Shown: piece after piece, positions 50,263 to 59,265 of the stretch
Layout of the letters: every line of letters begins with the position of its first letter
How positions within the stretch are numbered: the first letter of the stretch is position 1
Assembly (NCBI GenBank): GCA_964584775.1
Contig: CAZPBC010000008.1
Span: 1 to 64,000 of the forward strand
DNA length: 64,000 nt
From: CAZPBC01 sp964584775
Lineage (GTDB): Bacteria > Chlamydiota > Chlamydiia > Chlamydiales > SLFE01
Reading direction: 5' to 3'
Program-made: the position numbers and the translations under genes
The notes under the pieces: generated by a model
Seen by the model: only the letters and a program-made list of their open reading frames with translations
Told to the model about the DNA's origin: nothing
Database searches by the model: none

Positions 50263-50333
50263 AGCGCCTGATCAGAATCGAACTGACACTCGTAGCTTGG
50301 AAGGCTACTGTTCTACCATTGAACTACAGGCGC
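50263..50333 (-). tRNA. tRNA-Gly (TCC)
   Basis: A minus-strand cloverleaf with acceptor GCGCCTG/CAGGCGC, anticodon loop CTTCCAA (anticodon TCC), T-arm with GTTCGATTC and discriminator T, as expected for glycine. 71 bases, no encoded CCA. Confidence 0.95.
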
Positions 50334-50390
50334 ATTCGTAGACAACGGCATGAATTATCGGCGAAAGAGGGAATTTCCTGCAAGGTTCCA

Positions 50391-50419
50391 TTGTCCAAAA
50401 TGCGCTGGAGCTCTATATT
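50391..50419 (+). promoter_or_regulatory. promoter of tRNA-Ala
   Basis: TTGTCC (50391-50396), 17-base spacer, TATATT (50414-50419); the tRNA begins 17 bases after the -10. Confidence 0.55.
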
Positions 50420-50435
50420 AAACGGAGTCATTTTT

Positions 50436-50508
50436 GGGGCGTTAGCTCAGTTGGTAGAGCGCAACAATGGCATTGTTGAGGTCAGCGGTTCGACCCCGCT
50501 ACGCTCCA
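50436..50508 (+). tRNA. tRNA-Ala (GGC)
   Basis: A full cloverleaf with acceptor GGGGCGT/ACGCTCC, including the G3-T70 pair that marks alanine tRNA. The anticodon loop is ATGGCAT (anticodon GGC), the T-arm holds GGTTCGACCCC, and the discriminator is A. Its last ten bases overlap the 3' end of the convergent tatD gene. Confidence 0.95.
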
Positions 50509-51281
50509 ATCCCAAAAAACTTTTTCGCATTTTGTGAGGTGATGGCTGCAAAGTCATCGAAAGAGAGTCCACGCAGTTCAGCGAGGACCTTTGCTGTATC
50601 TGGCAGGTAGGAAGGCTCATTGCGCTTGCCGCGGACAGGCTGGGGAGCGAGATAGGGCGAGTCTGTCTCAATGAACATCTGCTCGAGAGGAACAAGGCGC
50701 GCCACTTCACGGAGCTCCTCACTCTTTTTGTAAGTCACAATGCCGGAGAAGGAGATGTTCCACCCTTTTTCTATCAACACTTTCGCCTCTTCTACCGTCC
50801 CTGTAAAGCAGTGGAGGACACCCGGAAGCCAACGGCCCCCTTCGCTGTAGTGGGCCTCGAGAACCTCAAAGAGGTCTTCAAAAGCATCACGGCAGTGGAT
50901 GACAATCGGTAAATCGCACTCACGAGCCAGGGCGAGATACTTTTTAAAATAGTGGATCTGGATCTCTCGGGTCTCTTTCCAGTAGTAGTAGTCGAGACCG
51001 GTTTCACCAACAGCAACAATCTGCTTTTCTCGAGCTACTTTTTCAATCAGAGGGAAAACCTCCTCCCCTTCGATATGCACATCGTGTGGAGTGGTGGAGG
51101 CGACATTGTAAAAGTTTGGATACCCTTTTCGAACTTGGATGCCACGCTCGAGCGTGCTCTTGTTGGTGCAGATGTTGACGACCGTCTCCACACCGACGCT
51201 TTTCGCGCGGGCGAGGAGCTGGTCAATCTCTGGATAGAGATCATCCGAAGTCAAATGGGCGTGTGAGTCGACAAGGGTCAT
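50499..51281 (-). CDS. tatD: TatD-family metal-dependent hydrolase (DNase)
   Basis: The 260-residue TIM-barrel enzyme has the metal-binding motifs DSHAHL at the N-terminus, VGETGLDYYY, PIVIHCRDAFEDL, LHCFTGTVEEAK and IETDSPYLAPQP. It overlaps the dsbD stop by four bases and is syntenic with CT594-CT595. TatD proteins are 3'-5' exonucleases in DNA repair. Its last codons read across the tRNA-Ala acceptor stem. Confidence 0.95.
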   Translation of the reverse strand: MTLVDSHAHLTSDDLYPEIDQLLARAKSVGVETVVNICTNKSTLERGIQVRKGYPNFYNVASTTPHDVHIEGEEVFPLIEKVAREKQIVAVGETGLDYYYWKETREIQIHYFKKYLALARECDLPIVIHCRDAFEDLFEVLEAHYSEGGRWLPGVLHCFTGTVEEAKVLIEKGWNISFSGIVTYKKSEELREVARLVPLEQMFIETDSPYLAPQPVRGKRNEPSYLPDTAKVLAELRGLSFDDFAAITSQNAKKFFGIGA

Positions 51282-53377
51282 TGTTCAATTTTTTGTAGAG
51301 CGTCGATCACCACACCTTTGGTCAAGAGCTGAGGAAGGATCTCCTCTTCTCCATTTGGTCCATAGAGGACATAAAGAGGAACGCTGCTCCGCCCATGCTT
51401 CTTGAGCTCGGCGGTGATCTCAGGATCGTTCTTCGTCCAGTCGGCGAGCATTTTCACAACGCCGGCATCTTTGAGAGCCTGCTTCACCTCTGAGGTCTCG
51501 AGCACTCCGAAATTGGTCTGGCATGTCAGGCACCAGCTAGCGGTAAAGTCAATGAGAACCGGAATCTTTTTCGCGCGGAGTTCCTCCAGTTTCTCTTTTG
51601 AGAAAGGAACCCACTGAGTCGGGTTCTTTTGCATCTCTTCCACATCCAACATCGCCACCAGCTCAAAGTTGTCTTGAGAAGGAAGATGTGTGGCTTTCAC
51701 AATCGTATAAAAGCTGAGGCAAGAAAGCAGAAGCGTGACCACATAAGAGGCGTAGCGCACGCGGGGCTTTTTGATCGGCGTAGACCACTTTCCAAAAACC
51801 CAGAAGGCCAAAGAAAAGAGCAGAAGCGCTCCGAGGAAGAGCGAAAGCGCCGACGCGCCCGTTTGCATTCCAAAAACCCAAACAAGCCAAACCACCGTCG
51901 CCATCATGCAGAAGCCCATGATCTCCTTAAAGGTGATCATCCAGTTTCCTGGACGTGGGAAAAAGCGTACGAGGGCTGGAAAGAGAGAGATCAGCAAGAA
52001 AGGAGCTGCCATCCCTAAACCCAGTGCAGTAAAGATCATCATCGCAGGTAGAGCTGGAAGCGTCACAGCAAAGCCCACGGCAGAACCGAGGAACGGCCCT
52101 GTACAGGGAGTTGCCACAGCGGTCGCAAGGACCCCACTCATGAACGCTCCGAGGGAATCGTTTCCTCCTTTTTTAGTGTCACTCTCCTTCTGTCCTGCCC
52201 AAGCACTGACAGAGGTTCCGAGTTCAAAGACACCAAAAAGACTGAGTGCAAAGATGAAGATCAAACTCGCGAGGAGCGCCACAAAAATCGGCTCTTGGAG
52301 CTGAAAGCCCCAACCGACAATCGCACCCGAAGCGCGGAGGATCAAGAGCCCTCCTGCAAGCGTCCAAAACGAAATCAAAACACCTGCTGTAAAGAAGAGT
52401 CCATGACGGAGAATTTTAAAGCGGCTCTCTCCGGAAAGCTTCACTAAGCTAAAGACCTTCAGCGAGAGAACAGGTAAAACGCAGGGCATTAAGTTGAGGA
52501 TCACTCCTCCAAGAAAGGCAAAGAGAAGTGCCATCCAAAAGCTTTGGTCCCCGAAGCCGGCCGCTGCTTTTGCATTGGGGTTCGCATCAATCTCAAAGAC
52601 CGTTCCAGGGTGGCCTGCCTCATCGGCAAGAACCAGGAGTCCTTTCATTGAAGAGTCATTGAGCGCAGAGATGTCTTTCAGGCCCATCGAAAAGCTCTTT
52701 CCATTTTCATGAACGGCAAGCTCACTGCCCTCTTCGACCACACCCGACATTTCAGGGTAGAAGTACACTTTTGAGTAACGGCTCGATATATCCAGGTGAA
52801 GAACCAGTTCTTGGTCTTTGGTCTCGACAAGGACGTCAGGAAGCGCCAAGGGAATACGTCGACGCGCTTTGCGGAAGCTGTGGAGTGTTGCGCGAGAAGC
52901 AACGAGTTTATCAGAGACGGGAAGCTCTACGGTCACCTTTGCCTCTCCTGGAAGGCACTCAGAATCAGAGCAAACAAGCCAGCTCACCGTTGCAGAAATC
53001 TCTTGCATCTGGTCTTCAGCAAGTTCGCTCGGAGGAATCACTTCCGCCATCAGTAACAACTGACCATGGTACGTATACGCAAGCTGCTCCTGGAGTTCGA
53101 TCATCTCTGGGTAAGGCCATTTCAACTCTCCTACCTGATATCCCTCTGGCAGATTCCACTTAACCTCCGTCGGAAAGCCGTTCGCACCTGGGTTTTTCCA
53201 GTAGGCATGCCAACCCTCTTCCAAGTCTAGCTGAACAGCAACCCAGAAAGGCTCGCCAGGACGAATGGCGTCCACTTCACTGAGCAGGGTGGTTTCTACG
53301 GGGGATGCGACCTCGTTAGCAAAGAGGGCAAAAGGCAGCGCAAAAAGACAAATACATAATAGAGAAAGCTTTCTCAT
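51278..53377 (-). CDS. dsbD: thiol:disulfide interchange protein DsbD/ScsB-like
   Basis: The 699-residue membrane protein carries reducing power to the periplasm. A signal peptide (LLCICLFALPFALFA) and a DsbC-like N-terminal domain (about 25-260) precede eight membrane helices (about 280-570). The redox pair is in NLMPCVLPVLSLKVF (about 296) and ATPCTGPFLGSAVG. The C-terminal thioredoxin domain has FTASWCLTCQ (about 617). Expressed with tatD from the promoter at 53413-53441. Same neighbours as CT595. Confidence 0.92.
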   Translation of the reverse strand: MRKLSLLCICLFALPFALFANEVASPVETTLLSEVDAIRPGEPFWVAVQLDLEEGWHAYWKNPGANGFPTEVKWNLPEGYQVGELKWPYPEMIELQEQLAYTYHGQLLLMAEVIPPSELAEDQMQEISATVSWLVCSDSECLPGEAKVTVELPVSDKLVASRATLHSFRKARRRIPLALPDVLVETKDQELVLHLDISSRYSKVYFYPEMSGVVEEGSELAVHENGKSFSMGLKDISALNDSSMKGLLVLADEAGHPGTVFEIDANPNAKAAAGFGDQSFWMALLFAFLGGVILNLMPCVLPVLSLKVFSLVKLSGESRFKILRHGLFFTAGVLISFWTLAGGLLILRASGAIVGWGFQLQEPIFVALLASLIFIFALSLFGVFELGTSVSAWAGQKESDTKKGGNDSLGAFMSGVLATAVATPCTGPFLGSAVGFAVTLPALPAMMIFTALGLGMAAPFLLISLFPALVRFFPRPGNWMITFKEIMGFCMMATVVWLVWVFGMQTGASALSLFLGALLLFSLAFWVFGKWSTPIKKPRVRYASYVVTLLLSCLSFYTIVKATHLPSQDNFELVAMLDVEEMQKNPTQWVPFSKEKLEELRAKKIPVLIDFTASWCLTCQTNFGVLETSEVKQALKDAGVVKMLADWTKNDPEITAELKKHGRSSVPLYVLYGPNGEEEILPQLLTKGVVIDALQKIEQ

Positions 53378-53412
53378 CCATTTCCTTCCATTTTTTCAAA
53401 AACTGAATAACT

Positions 53413-53441
53413 ATTGTACCACACTTCAAGTTGAATCTCAA
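53413..53441 (-). promoter_or_regulatory. sigma-70-type promoter of dsbD-tatD
   Basis: On the minus strand, TTGAGA (53441-53436), 17-base spacer, TACAAT (53418-53413), about 35 bases before the dsbD start. Confidence 0.72.
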
Positions 53442-53539
53442 CCTTCCTCATCCACTCTTTTACCAAACCCCATTTATTTAGATTTGAATAAGAATAATTT
53501 AATATTAGTAATGTTATAAATAATTATTAAAAAATATAT

Positions 53540-53552
53540 TATAATTAATTTA
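53540..53552 (+). promoter_or_regulatory. -10 element adjacent to ATG, possible leaderless start
   Basis: TATAAT (53540-53545) ends six bases before the ATG at 53552, so transcription would begin at or next to the start codon. The region is extremely A+T rich, no SD is present and no -35 match was found, so chance is possible. Confidence 0.3.
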
Positions 53553-54682
53553 TGGAAATTGGACCAAAAACAAATGGTGGGCCTTCAGAAAGGCCTCAGC
53601 CCCCAGCTGAGAGCAGCTCATCCTCCATCCCCTCTTCCATCACCAAGACACGGTCCGCAGCCCGTCGCGCTTTAGAGCGCAGTGGGTATCATATCCAAGT
53701 GAAAGAGGGTCAAGATAAGAAAACTGCACTTAGGGAACAACTCGGAGCCAGGTTACGACGTCTAGGGCCCGATGAGGCCTTAAAAGTCCATCTCACTGGC
53801 CATAAGTACTTGATGATGTTTTCCGATGGAAAGCTCTCCTATTTCAACTACGGCGGGAAGAGCAGAAAGATGCGAAAGGGAGGATATGGGCATGTGCGGA
53901 AAGCGGAAAAAGCCTCTGGCGAGAGCCTTGCGATCAAAACGCCTCGCAAGAAGGGGCTCAGTCGAGAGACTCAAATCTATGCAAAAATGGACACCGAAAA
54001 TGAAGCCGCATTGCTTCAGAAAATCCATCAAGACGGACCCATCAGAGGGATTCAGAAAGCTCCGAAAAAAATCACCATCCATCATGGACAAAAAAAGAAA
54101 AAAATCGGCCTTCTAGGTCCCCTCTACGCGGGAAATGGGAAAGATTTGCGGAGCGATTCCTCCTTCTCTACCCAACCCCTCAAAGAAAAGTTGCGTTACC
54201 TGGAACCGCTTTTTTTTGGTCTAAACGACATCCACGGAAAAAACATTCACCATGGGGACATCCGCCCATCCAATACCCTATACGATGAACAAGGTCCCGT
54301 CATTGGGGACTTCGGCGGCGCCCGCGAAGGAAGAACTGCTTTTTCGTATACTCAAGGCTATCGTCACCCAGAACGTCTTCTTTCCACCTCTGGCCAAAAT
54401 GCCCTAATAGAAGGACAAAAAAACGATGTCTACGCCCTCGCTGCAACGATTGTAGACCTACTCGATGGAGAGTCTTCAGAAGTCCATATCGAAACCACTC
54501 AACCGAATGAGATCCGTGATCAACTCACCGCAGCCCACGAAAAGCTCCAGGAAAGGATAGAACAGCTCTCTTCAAATCCAGAAGCACCCGGTTTAAAGCA
54601 GCTCCTCCTCGATATGACTTCCCTGAAAGGAATGACCGCTGCCGAGGCACACGAAAGACTCACAAAGATCCTCGACGGATAA
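53552..54682 (+). CDS. serine/threonine kinase-like protein
   Basis: The 376-residue protein has a disordered Ser/Pro-rich N-terminus (about 1-35) and then a kinase domain. The glycine loop is GGYGHV (about 110) with AIKTPRK. The catalytic loop is HGDIRPSN (about 234; Asp present, Asn present) and the metal loop is DFGG (about 252), then YRHPERLL where the usual APE motif lies. It lacks a membrane segment. It is alone between dsbD and exbB, an insertion relative to CT595-CT596. The disordered N-terminus suggests a secreted effector kinase. Confidence 0.82.
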   Translation: MEIGPKTNGGPSERPQPPAESSSSSIPSSITKTRSAARRALERSGYHIQVKEGQDKKTALREQLGARLRRLGPDEALKVHLTGHKYLMMFSDGKLSYFNYGGKSRKMRKGGYGHVRKAEKASGESLAIKTPRKKGLSRETQIYAKMDTENEAALLQKIHQDGPIRGIQKAPKKITIHHGQKKKKIGLLGPLYAGNGKDLRSDSSFSTQPLKEKLRYLEPLFFGLNDIHGKNIHHGDIRPSNTLYDEQGPVIGDFGGAREGRTAFSYTQGYRHPERLLSTSGQNALIEGQKNDVYALAATIVDLLDGESSEVHIETTQPNEIRDQLTAAHEKLQERIEQLSSNPEAPGLKQLLLDMTSLKGMTAAEAHERLTKILDG

Positions 54683-54706
54683 AGTTTTGGGGAGTATGAT
54701 GCTTCC

Positions 54707-55414
54707 ATGATCATCCTCGCAGCAAACCCTTTTATCGACTCTTTCGTCCAGTCTGACTGGATCGGAAAAATCATCTTTGCCGGCCTTTTTTTTCTCTCGG
54801 TTCTTTGTTGGATGTTGCTCATTGTCAAAGTGATGCTCTGCCAACGTTCGAAGAGAGAGGCGGCGGCCTTTGAACAAGCGTTCCACCGTGTGCGCACGAA
54901 GCCGCTCGAGTTTCAGTGTGCAAAAAGTGACAACAACCCTCTTTTTCCCATCTACCAAGCGATCAAAAATAAGACGCTGGAAGTGATGAACAAAAACCGT
55001 CACTTTTCAAAAGGTGAGCAGAAAGCGGCCTTTCTATCAGAAGCGGACATTGACTTCATTGACGCCCAAGCCTCCACCTCGATTTTGCAACAGGTGCAAC
55101 ACTTAGAAAGACACCTCTACCTCCTCTCTACCATCGTCACATTGGCCCCCTTCCTTGGTCTGCTTGGAACCGTTTGGGGAATCTTGATCACCTTTAGTGG
55201 ACTACAGGAACATGGCAGTGCTGGAAGCGAAGCCGTCCTCGGTGGTCTCGCCCTGGCTCTCACCACGACAGTCATCGGCCTCGTGATTGCAATCCCCGCT
55301 CTTGTGGGTTACAACTACCTGAGAAATAAAATTGAGAGGTTGAGGAACCAGATGGAGGGCTTTTCTTCTGAGATGGTGGCCTCGATCGAGCTGCAATACC
55401 GCAAAGTTTCGTGA
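54707..55414 (+). CDS. exbB: ExbB/TolQ proton channel
   Basis: The 235-residue inner-membrane protein has three helices (about 25-45, 143-165, 180-205). The conserved region is APFLGLLGTVWGILITF with LGGLALALTTTVIGLVIAIP. With ExbD it uses the proton gradient to drive TonB/TolA. Start of the five-gene envelope unit corresponding to CT596-CT600. Confidence 0.92.
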   Translation: MIILAANPFIDSFVQSDWIGKIIFAGLFFLSVLCWMLLIVKVMLCQRSKREAAAFEQAFHRVRTKPLEFQCAKSDNNPLFPIYQAIKNKTLEVMNKNRHFSKGEQKAAFLSEADIDFIDAQASTSILQQVQHLERHLYLLSTIVTLAPFLGLLGTVWGILITFSGLQEHGSAGSEAVLGGLALALTTTVIGLVIAIPALVGYNYLRNKIERLRNQMEGFSSEMVASIELQYRKVS

Positions 55415-55827
55415 GAAAAAAACTTTTTCGACCCCAGCCTGAGAAGCCCGAGATCAACCTCACGCCGTTGATCGATGTCGTCTTTGTGATCTTGATCATG
55501 TTCATCGTCATTGCACCCCTTCTCGATGTCGATGAGGTCGAGCTCGCAGCAAAAGGCGATAGCGGAGAGTTTCAACCGACGCTCAGTGAGAAGAGCCCGA
55601 TCACTCTCCACGTCCTGCAAGATAACAGCCTCAAATTCAACAACAGCCGCGTCGGCATCACCGAACTCCCGAGCCTTCTCCTGCAGGCAAAGCAAGAGCA
55701 CCCTGGAGCAAAACCCCAACTCTTTCATGACCGCCGTGCCGCCTTTGGAACCTATCAAGCTGTTAAAAACGCCGCGGAAAGTGCCGGTTTCCATGAGATG
55801 GATGTCGTCCTTGCCCCATCGAGTTAA
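55411..55827 (+). CDS. exbD: ExbD/TolR
   Basis: The 138-residue single-helix protein has the ExbD motif INLTPLIDVVFVILIMFIVI with the proton-relay Asp at LID. The GTG start overlaps the exbB stop (GTGA). Partner of ExbB. Confidence 0.92.
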   Translation: MRKKLFRPQPEKPEINLTPLIDVVFVILIMFIVIAPLLDVDEVELAAKGDSGEFQPTLSEKSPITLHVLQDNSLKFNNSRVGITELPSLLLQAKQEHPGAKPQLFHDRRAAFGTYQAVKNAAESAGFHEMDVVLAPSS

Positions 55828-55830
55828 GAG

Positions 55831-56559
55831 ATGAGAGAGGGATCCTACAAAACACTCCTAGTCGTTGTCCTCGGAGCACACCTCTTTCTGCTCTTTTTCC
55901 TAGGAACACTCCGCCCTTACACTTCCCTTGGACTCCGAGAAAAAAAACTCGTCGTCCAAACGGTAGAACTCCACCCCCAACCGAAACCTCAGCCCAAAGC
56001 GGTCGTTCAAAAAGAGCCTCCCAAACAAGAAGAGATTGCGGAAGCTCCTCCACCCCCTCCTCCAAAAAAAACTCCTCCAAAAAAGAAAGTAGAAAAAAAA
56101 GTCGTCAAGAAAAAGAGCGAGGAGAAAAAAGTCGTTAAGCAACAGAAAAAAGAGAAGCCGTCTGAAAAACTCTCTGCCTCTCAAAAAGAGAAGCTCCAAA
56201 AAGCGCGTGAAGCGCTGACCGCCGTGAAAGAAAGCTCAAAGGCGACAAAAAGCACTCCCGTGAAGAAGCTCAGCAAGGTTTCGATCGCACAAGAGAGTCT
56301 GATCAGCGGCTATTCCGATAAACTCACAGGGGCTCTGCGCAAAAACCTGATCCTTCCTGAGTATGGGGAGGTGAAAGTGAAGCTCACCCTTCTCCGGAGT
56401 GGGGAGGTCAAAAAAGTGGAAGTCCTCAGTAGTGAAAGCCGCACGAATCGGCGGGAGATCGTCGAGAAGCTTAAAGGATTAAAACTCGCCCCCTTTGGAA
56501 ACAATTTTCCTGGTGAAAAGGAGCACGATTTTGTTATTGTCTTGTCGAATGATCTCTAA
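55831..56559 (+). CDS. TonB/TolA-like protein (CT598-like)
   Basis: The 242-residue protein has an N-terminal membrane helix (TLLVVVLGAHLFLLFFLGT), a Pro- then Lys/Glu-rich spacer across the periplasm (about 50-130), and a C-terminal domain with KLTLLRSGEVKKVEVLSSES, the TonB/TolA C-fold. Position between exbD and tolB identifies it functionally as the TolA-like arm. Confidence 0.85.
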   Translation: MREGSYKTLLVVVLGAHLFLLFFLGTLRPYTSLGLREKKLVVQTVELHPQPKPQPKAVVQKEPPKQEEIAEAPPPPPPKKTPPKKKVEKKVVKKKSEEKKVVKQQKKEKPSEKLSASQKEKLQKAREALTAVKESSKATKSTPVKKLSKVSIAQESLISGYSDKLTGALRKNLILPEYGEVKVKLTLLRSGEVKKVEVLSSESRTNRREIVEKLKGLKLAPFGNNFPGEKEHDFVIVLSNDL

Positions 56560-57901
56560 ACGACACATCCTTTTTCTAGTCCTGCCTTGTTTGCTCTTCG
56601 CGCACCTCATGGCTGACGATGAGCTGCAGGTCAAACTGCGCACTGCCGCTAAGCTTTCTCCTCTTTATCTTGCTCAACCTAACGTCCTCGATACTCAACT
56701 TCCCCCTCCTTACATTAAAGAGCTCTACAAAGTCGTCCACTTTGACTTTAACAACAACGGAAGAACCCTCACCTCCCCCCACTCCGCCGAGATCGACGCC
56801 AAACTTTACCGTAACGACACCGGCGCCTTCAGAGAGAGACGCGACTTCTATGCTCTGACATTGACCATCCAGAACAAGCAGGCAACCGCCACTCTTTACG
56901 ATCTCAAAAAAGGGACTAGCTCTACCTTCCAGCCCCTCAACCTCACGGGAGTCCTGTCGAAAGACCGAGCTGAGCTCCACTTCCTCGCCGATGCGATCCA
57001 CAAGAAACTCTTCGGAACAGAGGGCATCGCTTCAACACGCATTCTCTTCACGGAAAAAAACAGCACCATGAGCGGTCAGGAGCGCGCGAGCATCTGGATC
57101 ATGGACTACGACGGAGCAGGAAAGCGGGCCCTTACCGACGATAGCTCCTTCTGCGTCAACCCCACGTTCGTCCCTCCCTCTCGTGGAAGGATCCCCTCGA
57201 ACTACCTCTACGTCTCCTACAAACACGGACAGTCAAAAATCCACCTCGCGGGCCTCCAAGGAGGAAACGGCGTGAAGCTCGGCCAGCTCCGAGGAAACCA
57301 GCTGATGCCGGCTCTTAGCCAAGACCGAAAAAACCTCTTCTTCATCAGCGACGCCTCCGGCAACCCCGACCTCTTTCTTGAATCCTTCAATGCAGAAACC
57401 GGTGTGGTGGGTAAGCCGCGGCAGATTTACGCTGTCCCTTACGCAACCCAAGCGAGCCCGACCGTCAGTCCCAACGGGAGGCAAGTGGTCTTCGTCTCCA
57501 ATAAAGATGGCAGCCCGCGTCTCTACATCATGGATGTCCCCCCTGAAGGGGCCACGATCAAAGAGATCCATCCTAGACCTTTACTCAAACGCCGTGTGGT
57601 GGCGACTGCTCCCGCTTGGTCACCCGATGGGAGCAAGATCGCCTTCACAGCGAAAAAAGAGGGCGTGCGTCAGATCTGGATCCATGACCTTCTCACAGAT
57701 GAGACCACCCAGATCACGACAGGTGGGGGAGATAAGGAAAACCCGACATGGGCACCCAACAGTCTTCACCTCGCCTACAACCTCAGCACCCGGGAAGGTT
57801 GCAGTGTTTATATGTTGAACCTCAATCAGTTAAAACCTGTCATCCTGACAAGAGGTCAAGGCGAATGGAAATTCCCTAGTTGGGAACCACGCAGCAGCTG
57901 A
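56549..57901 (+). CDS. tolB: TolB periplasmic beta-propeller
   Basis: ATG 56549 (overlapping the previous gene by 11 bases) gives a 450-residue precursor with a signal peptide (HILFLVLPCLLFAHLMA). The N-terminal domain (about 25-175) is followed by WD40-like PD40 repeats: SQDRKNLFFISDASGNPDLF, SPNGRQVVFVSNKDGSPRLY, SPDGSKIAFTAKKEGVRQIW. It links the Tol complex to Pal. Corresponds to CT599. Confidence 0.93.
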   Translation: MISKRHILFLVLPCLLFAHLMADDELQVKLRTAAKLSPLYLAQPNVLDTQLPPPYIKELYKVVHFDFNNNGRTLTSPHSAEIDAKLYRNDTGAFRERRDFYALTLTIQNKQATATLYDLKKGTSSTFQPLNLTGVLSKDRAELHFLADAIHKKLFGTEGIASTRILFTEKNSTMSGQERASIWIMDYDGAGKRALTDDSSFCVNPTFVPPSRGRIPSNYLYVSYKHGQSKIHLAGLQGGNGVKLGQLRGNQLMPALSQDRKNLFFISDASGNPDLFLESFNAETGVVGKPRQIYAVPYATQASPTVSPNGRQVVFVSNKDGSPRLYIMDVPPEGATIKEIHPRPLLKRRVVATAPAWSPDGSKIAFTAKKEGVRQIWIHDLLTDETTQITTGGGDKENPTWAPNSLHLAYNLSTREGCSVYMLNLNQLKPVILTRGQGEWKFPSWEPRSS

Positions 57902-57908
57902 TCATTTC

Positions 57909-57938
57909 TTGTAGTATGACCGATGACTGTGGTATACT
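57909..57938 (+). promoter_or_regulatory. promoter of pal
   Basis: TTGTAG (57909-57914), 18-base spacer, TATACT (57933-57938), 42 bases before the pal ATG. It would give pal its own transcript beyond the tolB read-through. Confidence 0.55.
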
Positions 57939-57979
57939 GACGCTTCAAAAATCGAGAACTAAAGTTAAGGAAGAGACTC

Positions 57980-58684
57980 ATGAAACTAGGATCCTTTTTT
58001 CTGACAGCCGCTCTTTTCGGAGGGCTCCTTTTTACAACCAGCTGTACAAGACGCTCGTCGGGCGAAGTGATGGACGACAGCTACTCTGCATGCCGCTACA
58101 TGGGCCACGGCCTCCGCAAAATGGGTGGAAAGCAGGGTGATTCCAAGCAGATCCGCTCACGCGATGCTTTTGGAAGAAACAGCTACTGCTACACAGAAGA
58201 GTTTGTCCCTCTTCAAGACGAAATGGGCCGCGACCTTGTCTGCATGGAAAACATGCAGCAGTCTCCCTTCTCCCCAGGTGAAGAGGGAAGCCCGGTTCCT
58301 GGCGTTGAGTCTTTCCAAGATCCTGACCACGATCCACAACTTGCCGCTGTGTTCAAGCACGTTCACTACCCCTACGATAGCGATAAACTGCAAGGTCAGG
58401 AAAATTTGCAGACGGTGCAAAACATTGCGAGCTACATGAAGCGCAACCCAAGAACGTTTGTCTTCATTGAAGGGCACTGTGACCAAAGAGGGGCTCAGGC
58501 CTACAACCTCGCACTAGGTGCAAGACGTGCCAACACCGTGCGCTCCATCCTCGTCGCTGAAGGCGTGCCTGCAGAAAGACTCTTCACCGTCTCTTACGGT
58601 AAAGAATACCCTGTAGATCCCGCTCAAAATGAAACGGCTTGGGCGAAAAACCGCCGCGCACAATTCAAGGTCTACCAGCGATGA
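57980..58684 (+). CDS. pal: peptidoglycan-associated lipoprotein Pal
   Basis: The 234-residue precursor has a lipoprotein signal ending FTTSC (Cys about residue 20). The OmpA-like domain (about 110-232) includes FVFIEGHCDQRGAQAYNLAL and GARRANTVRSILVAEGV, with the Asp and Arg that bind diaminopimelate. It ties the outer membrane to peptidoglycan. The stop overlaps the next gene (ATGA). CT600 equivalent. Confidence 0.94.
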   Translation: MKLGSFFLTAALFGGLLFTTSCTRRSSGEVMDDSYSACRYMGHGLRKMGGKQGDSKQIRSRDAFGRNSYCYTEEFVPLQDEMGRDLVCMENMQQSPFSPGEEGSPVPGVESFQDPDHDPQLAAVFKHVHYPYDSDKLQGQENLQTVQNIASYMKRNPRTFVFIEGHCDQRGAQAYNLALGARRANTVRSILVAEGVPAERLFTVSYGKEYPVDPAQNETAWAKNRRAQFKVYQR

Positions 58685-59265
58685 GAAAAGGAGCTCTCAC
58701 CCTCCTATTTCTTTGCCTTCCCTTCACCTCTTTTGCGGCAACGCACAACTTCCAAAGAGGTGGGGGAAGCCGTGAGCTAGAGCAGCTCCTGCTACAGCTC
58801 AAGACGGAATTGAATAACCAAGGCAGTGAGCTCAGCCAGCTCAAAGCGCAAATCGAAAACCAATCCTCTTACTTTGAATCCCTCCGCGACGACATCGACA
58901 CTCAAGAAAAACGGTGGAAAAAGAGCGCTAAAACAGACTCCATCCAAGAAGAGCTGGCAAAAACGCAGAAGCTCGCCAACGAACAGTCGGACGCCATCAA
59001 TACCCTTGTGAAAAAACTCGCTGACCTCCAAAGCGAACTAGACAAAGAAAAAGAGCAGTCCGCCCACATCGAAAAAGCCCTCGACACCGTCCTCGATGCT
59101 CTTGGCATCAAGACGAAAAAAAATGAGAAAGTCTATACCGTGAAGTCGGGAGACTCTCTTGGAAAAATTGCAGTCGAGCAAAAAACCACTATCAAAGCTC
59201 TCAAAGCGGCCAATAACCTGAAGAGCGACACGATTGTCGTCGGTCAGAAGCTGAAACTCCCATGA
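58681..59265 (+). CDS. LysM-domain coiled-coil protein (CT601-like)
   Basis: The 194-residue precursor starts at ATG 58681 with a signal peptide (ALTLLFLCLPFTSFA). A coiled coil spans about 25-140 and a C-terminal LysM domain about 148-194 (YTVKSGDSLGKIAVEQKTTI, then LKAANNLKSDTIVVGQKLKL). It has no NlpD-type peptidase domain. It probably binds septal peptidoglycan with Pal. Overlaps pal by 4 bases and murI by 4. Confidence 0.88.
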   Translation: MRKGALTLLFLCLPFTSFAATHNFQRGGGSRELEQLLLQLKTELNNQGSELSQLKAQIENQSSYFESLRDDIDTQEKRWKKSAKTDSIQEELAKTQKLANEQSDAINTLVKKLADLQSELDKEKEQSAHIEKALDTVLDALGIKTKKNEKVYTVKSGDSLGKIAVEQKTTIKALKAANNLKSDTIVVGQKLKLP

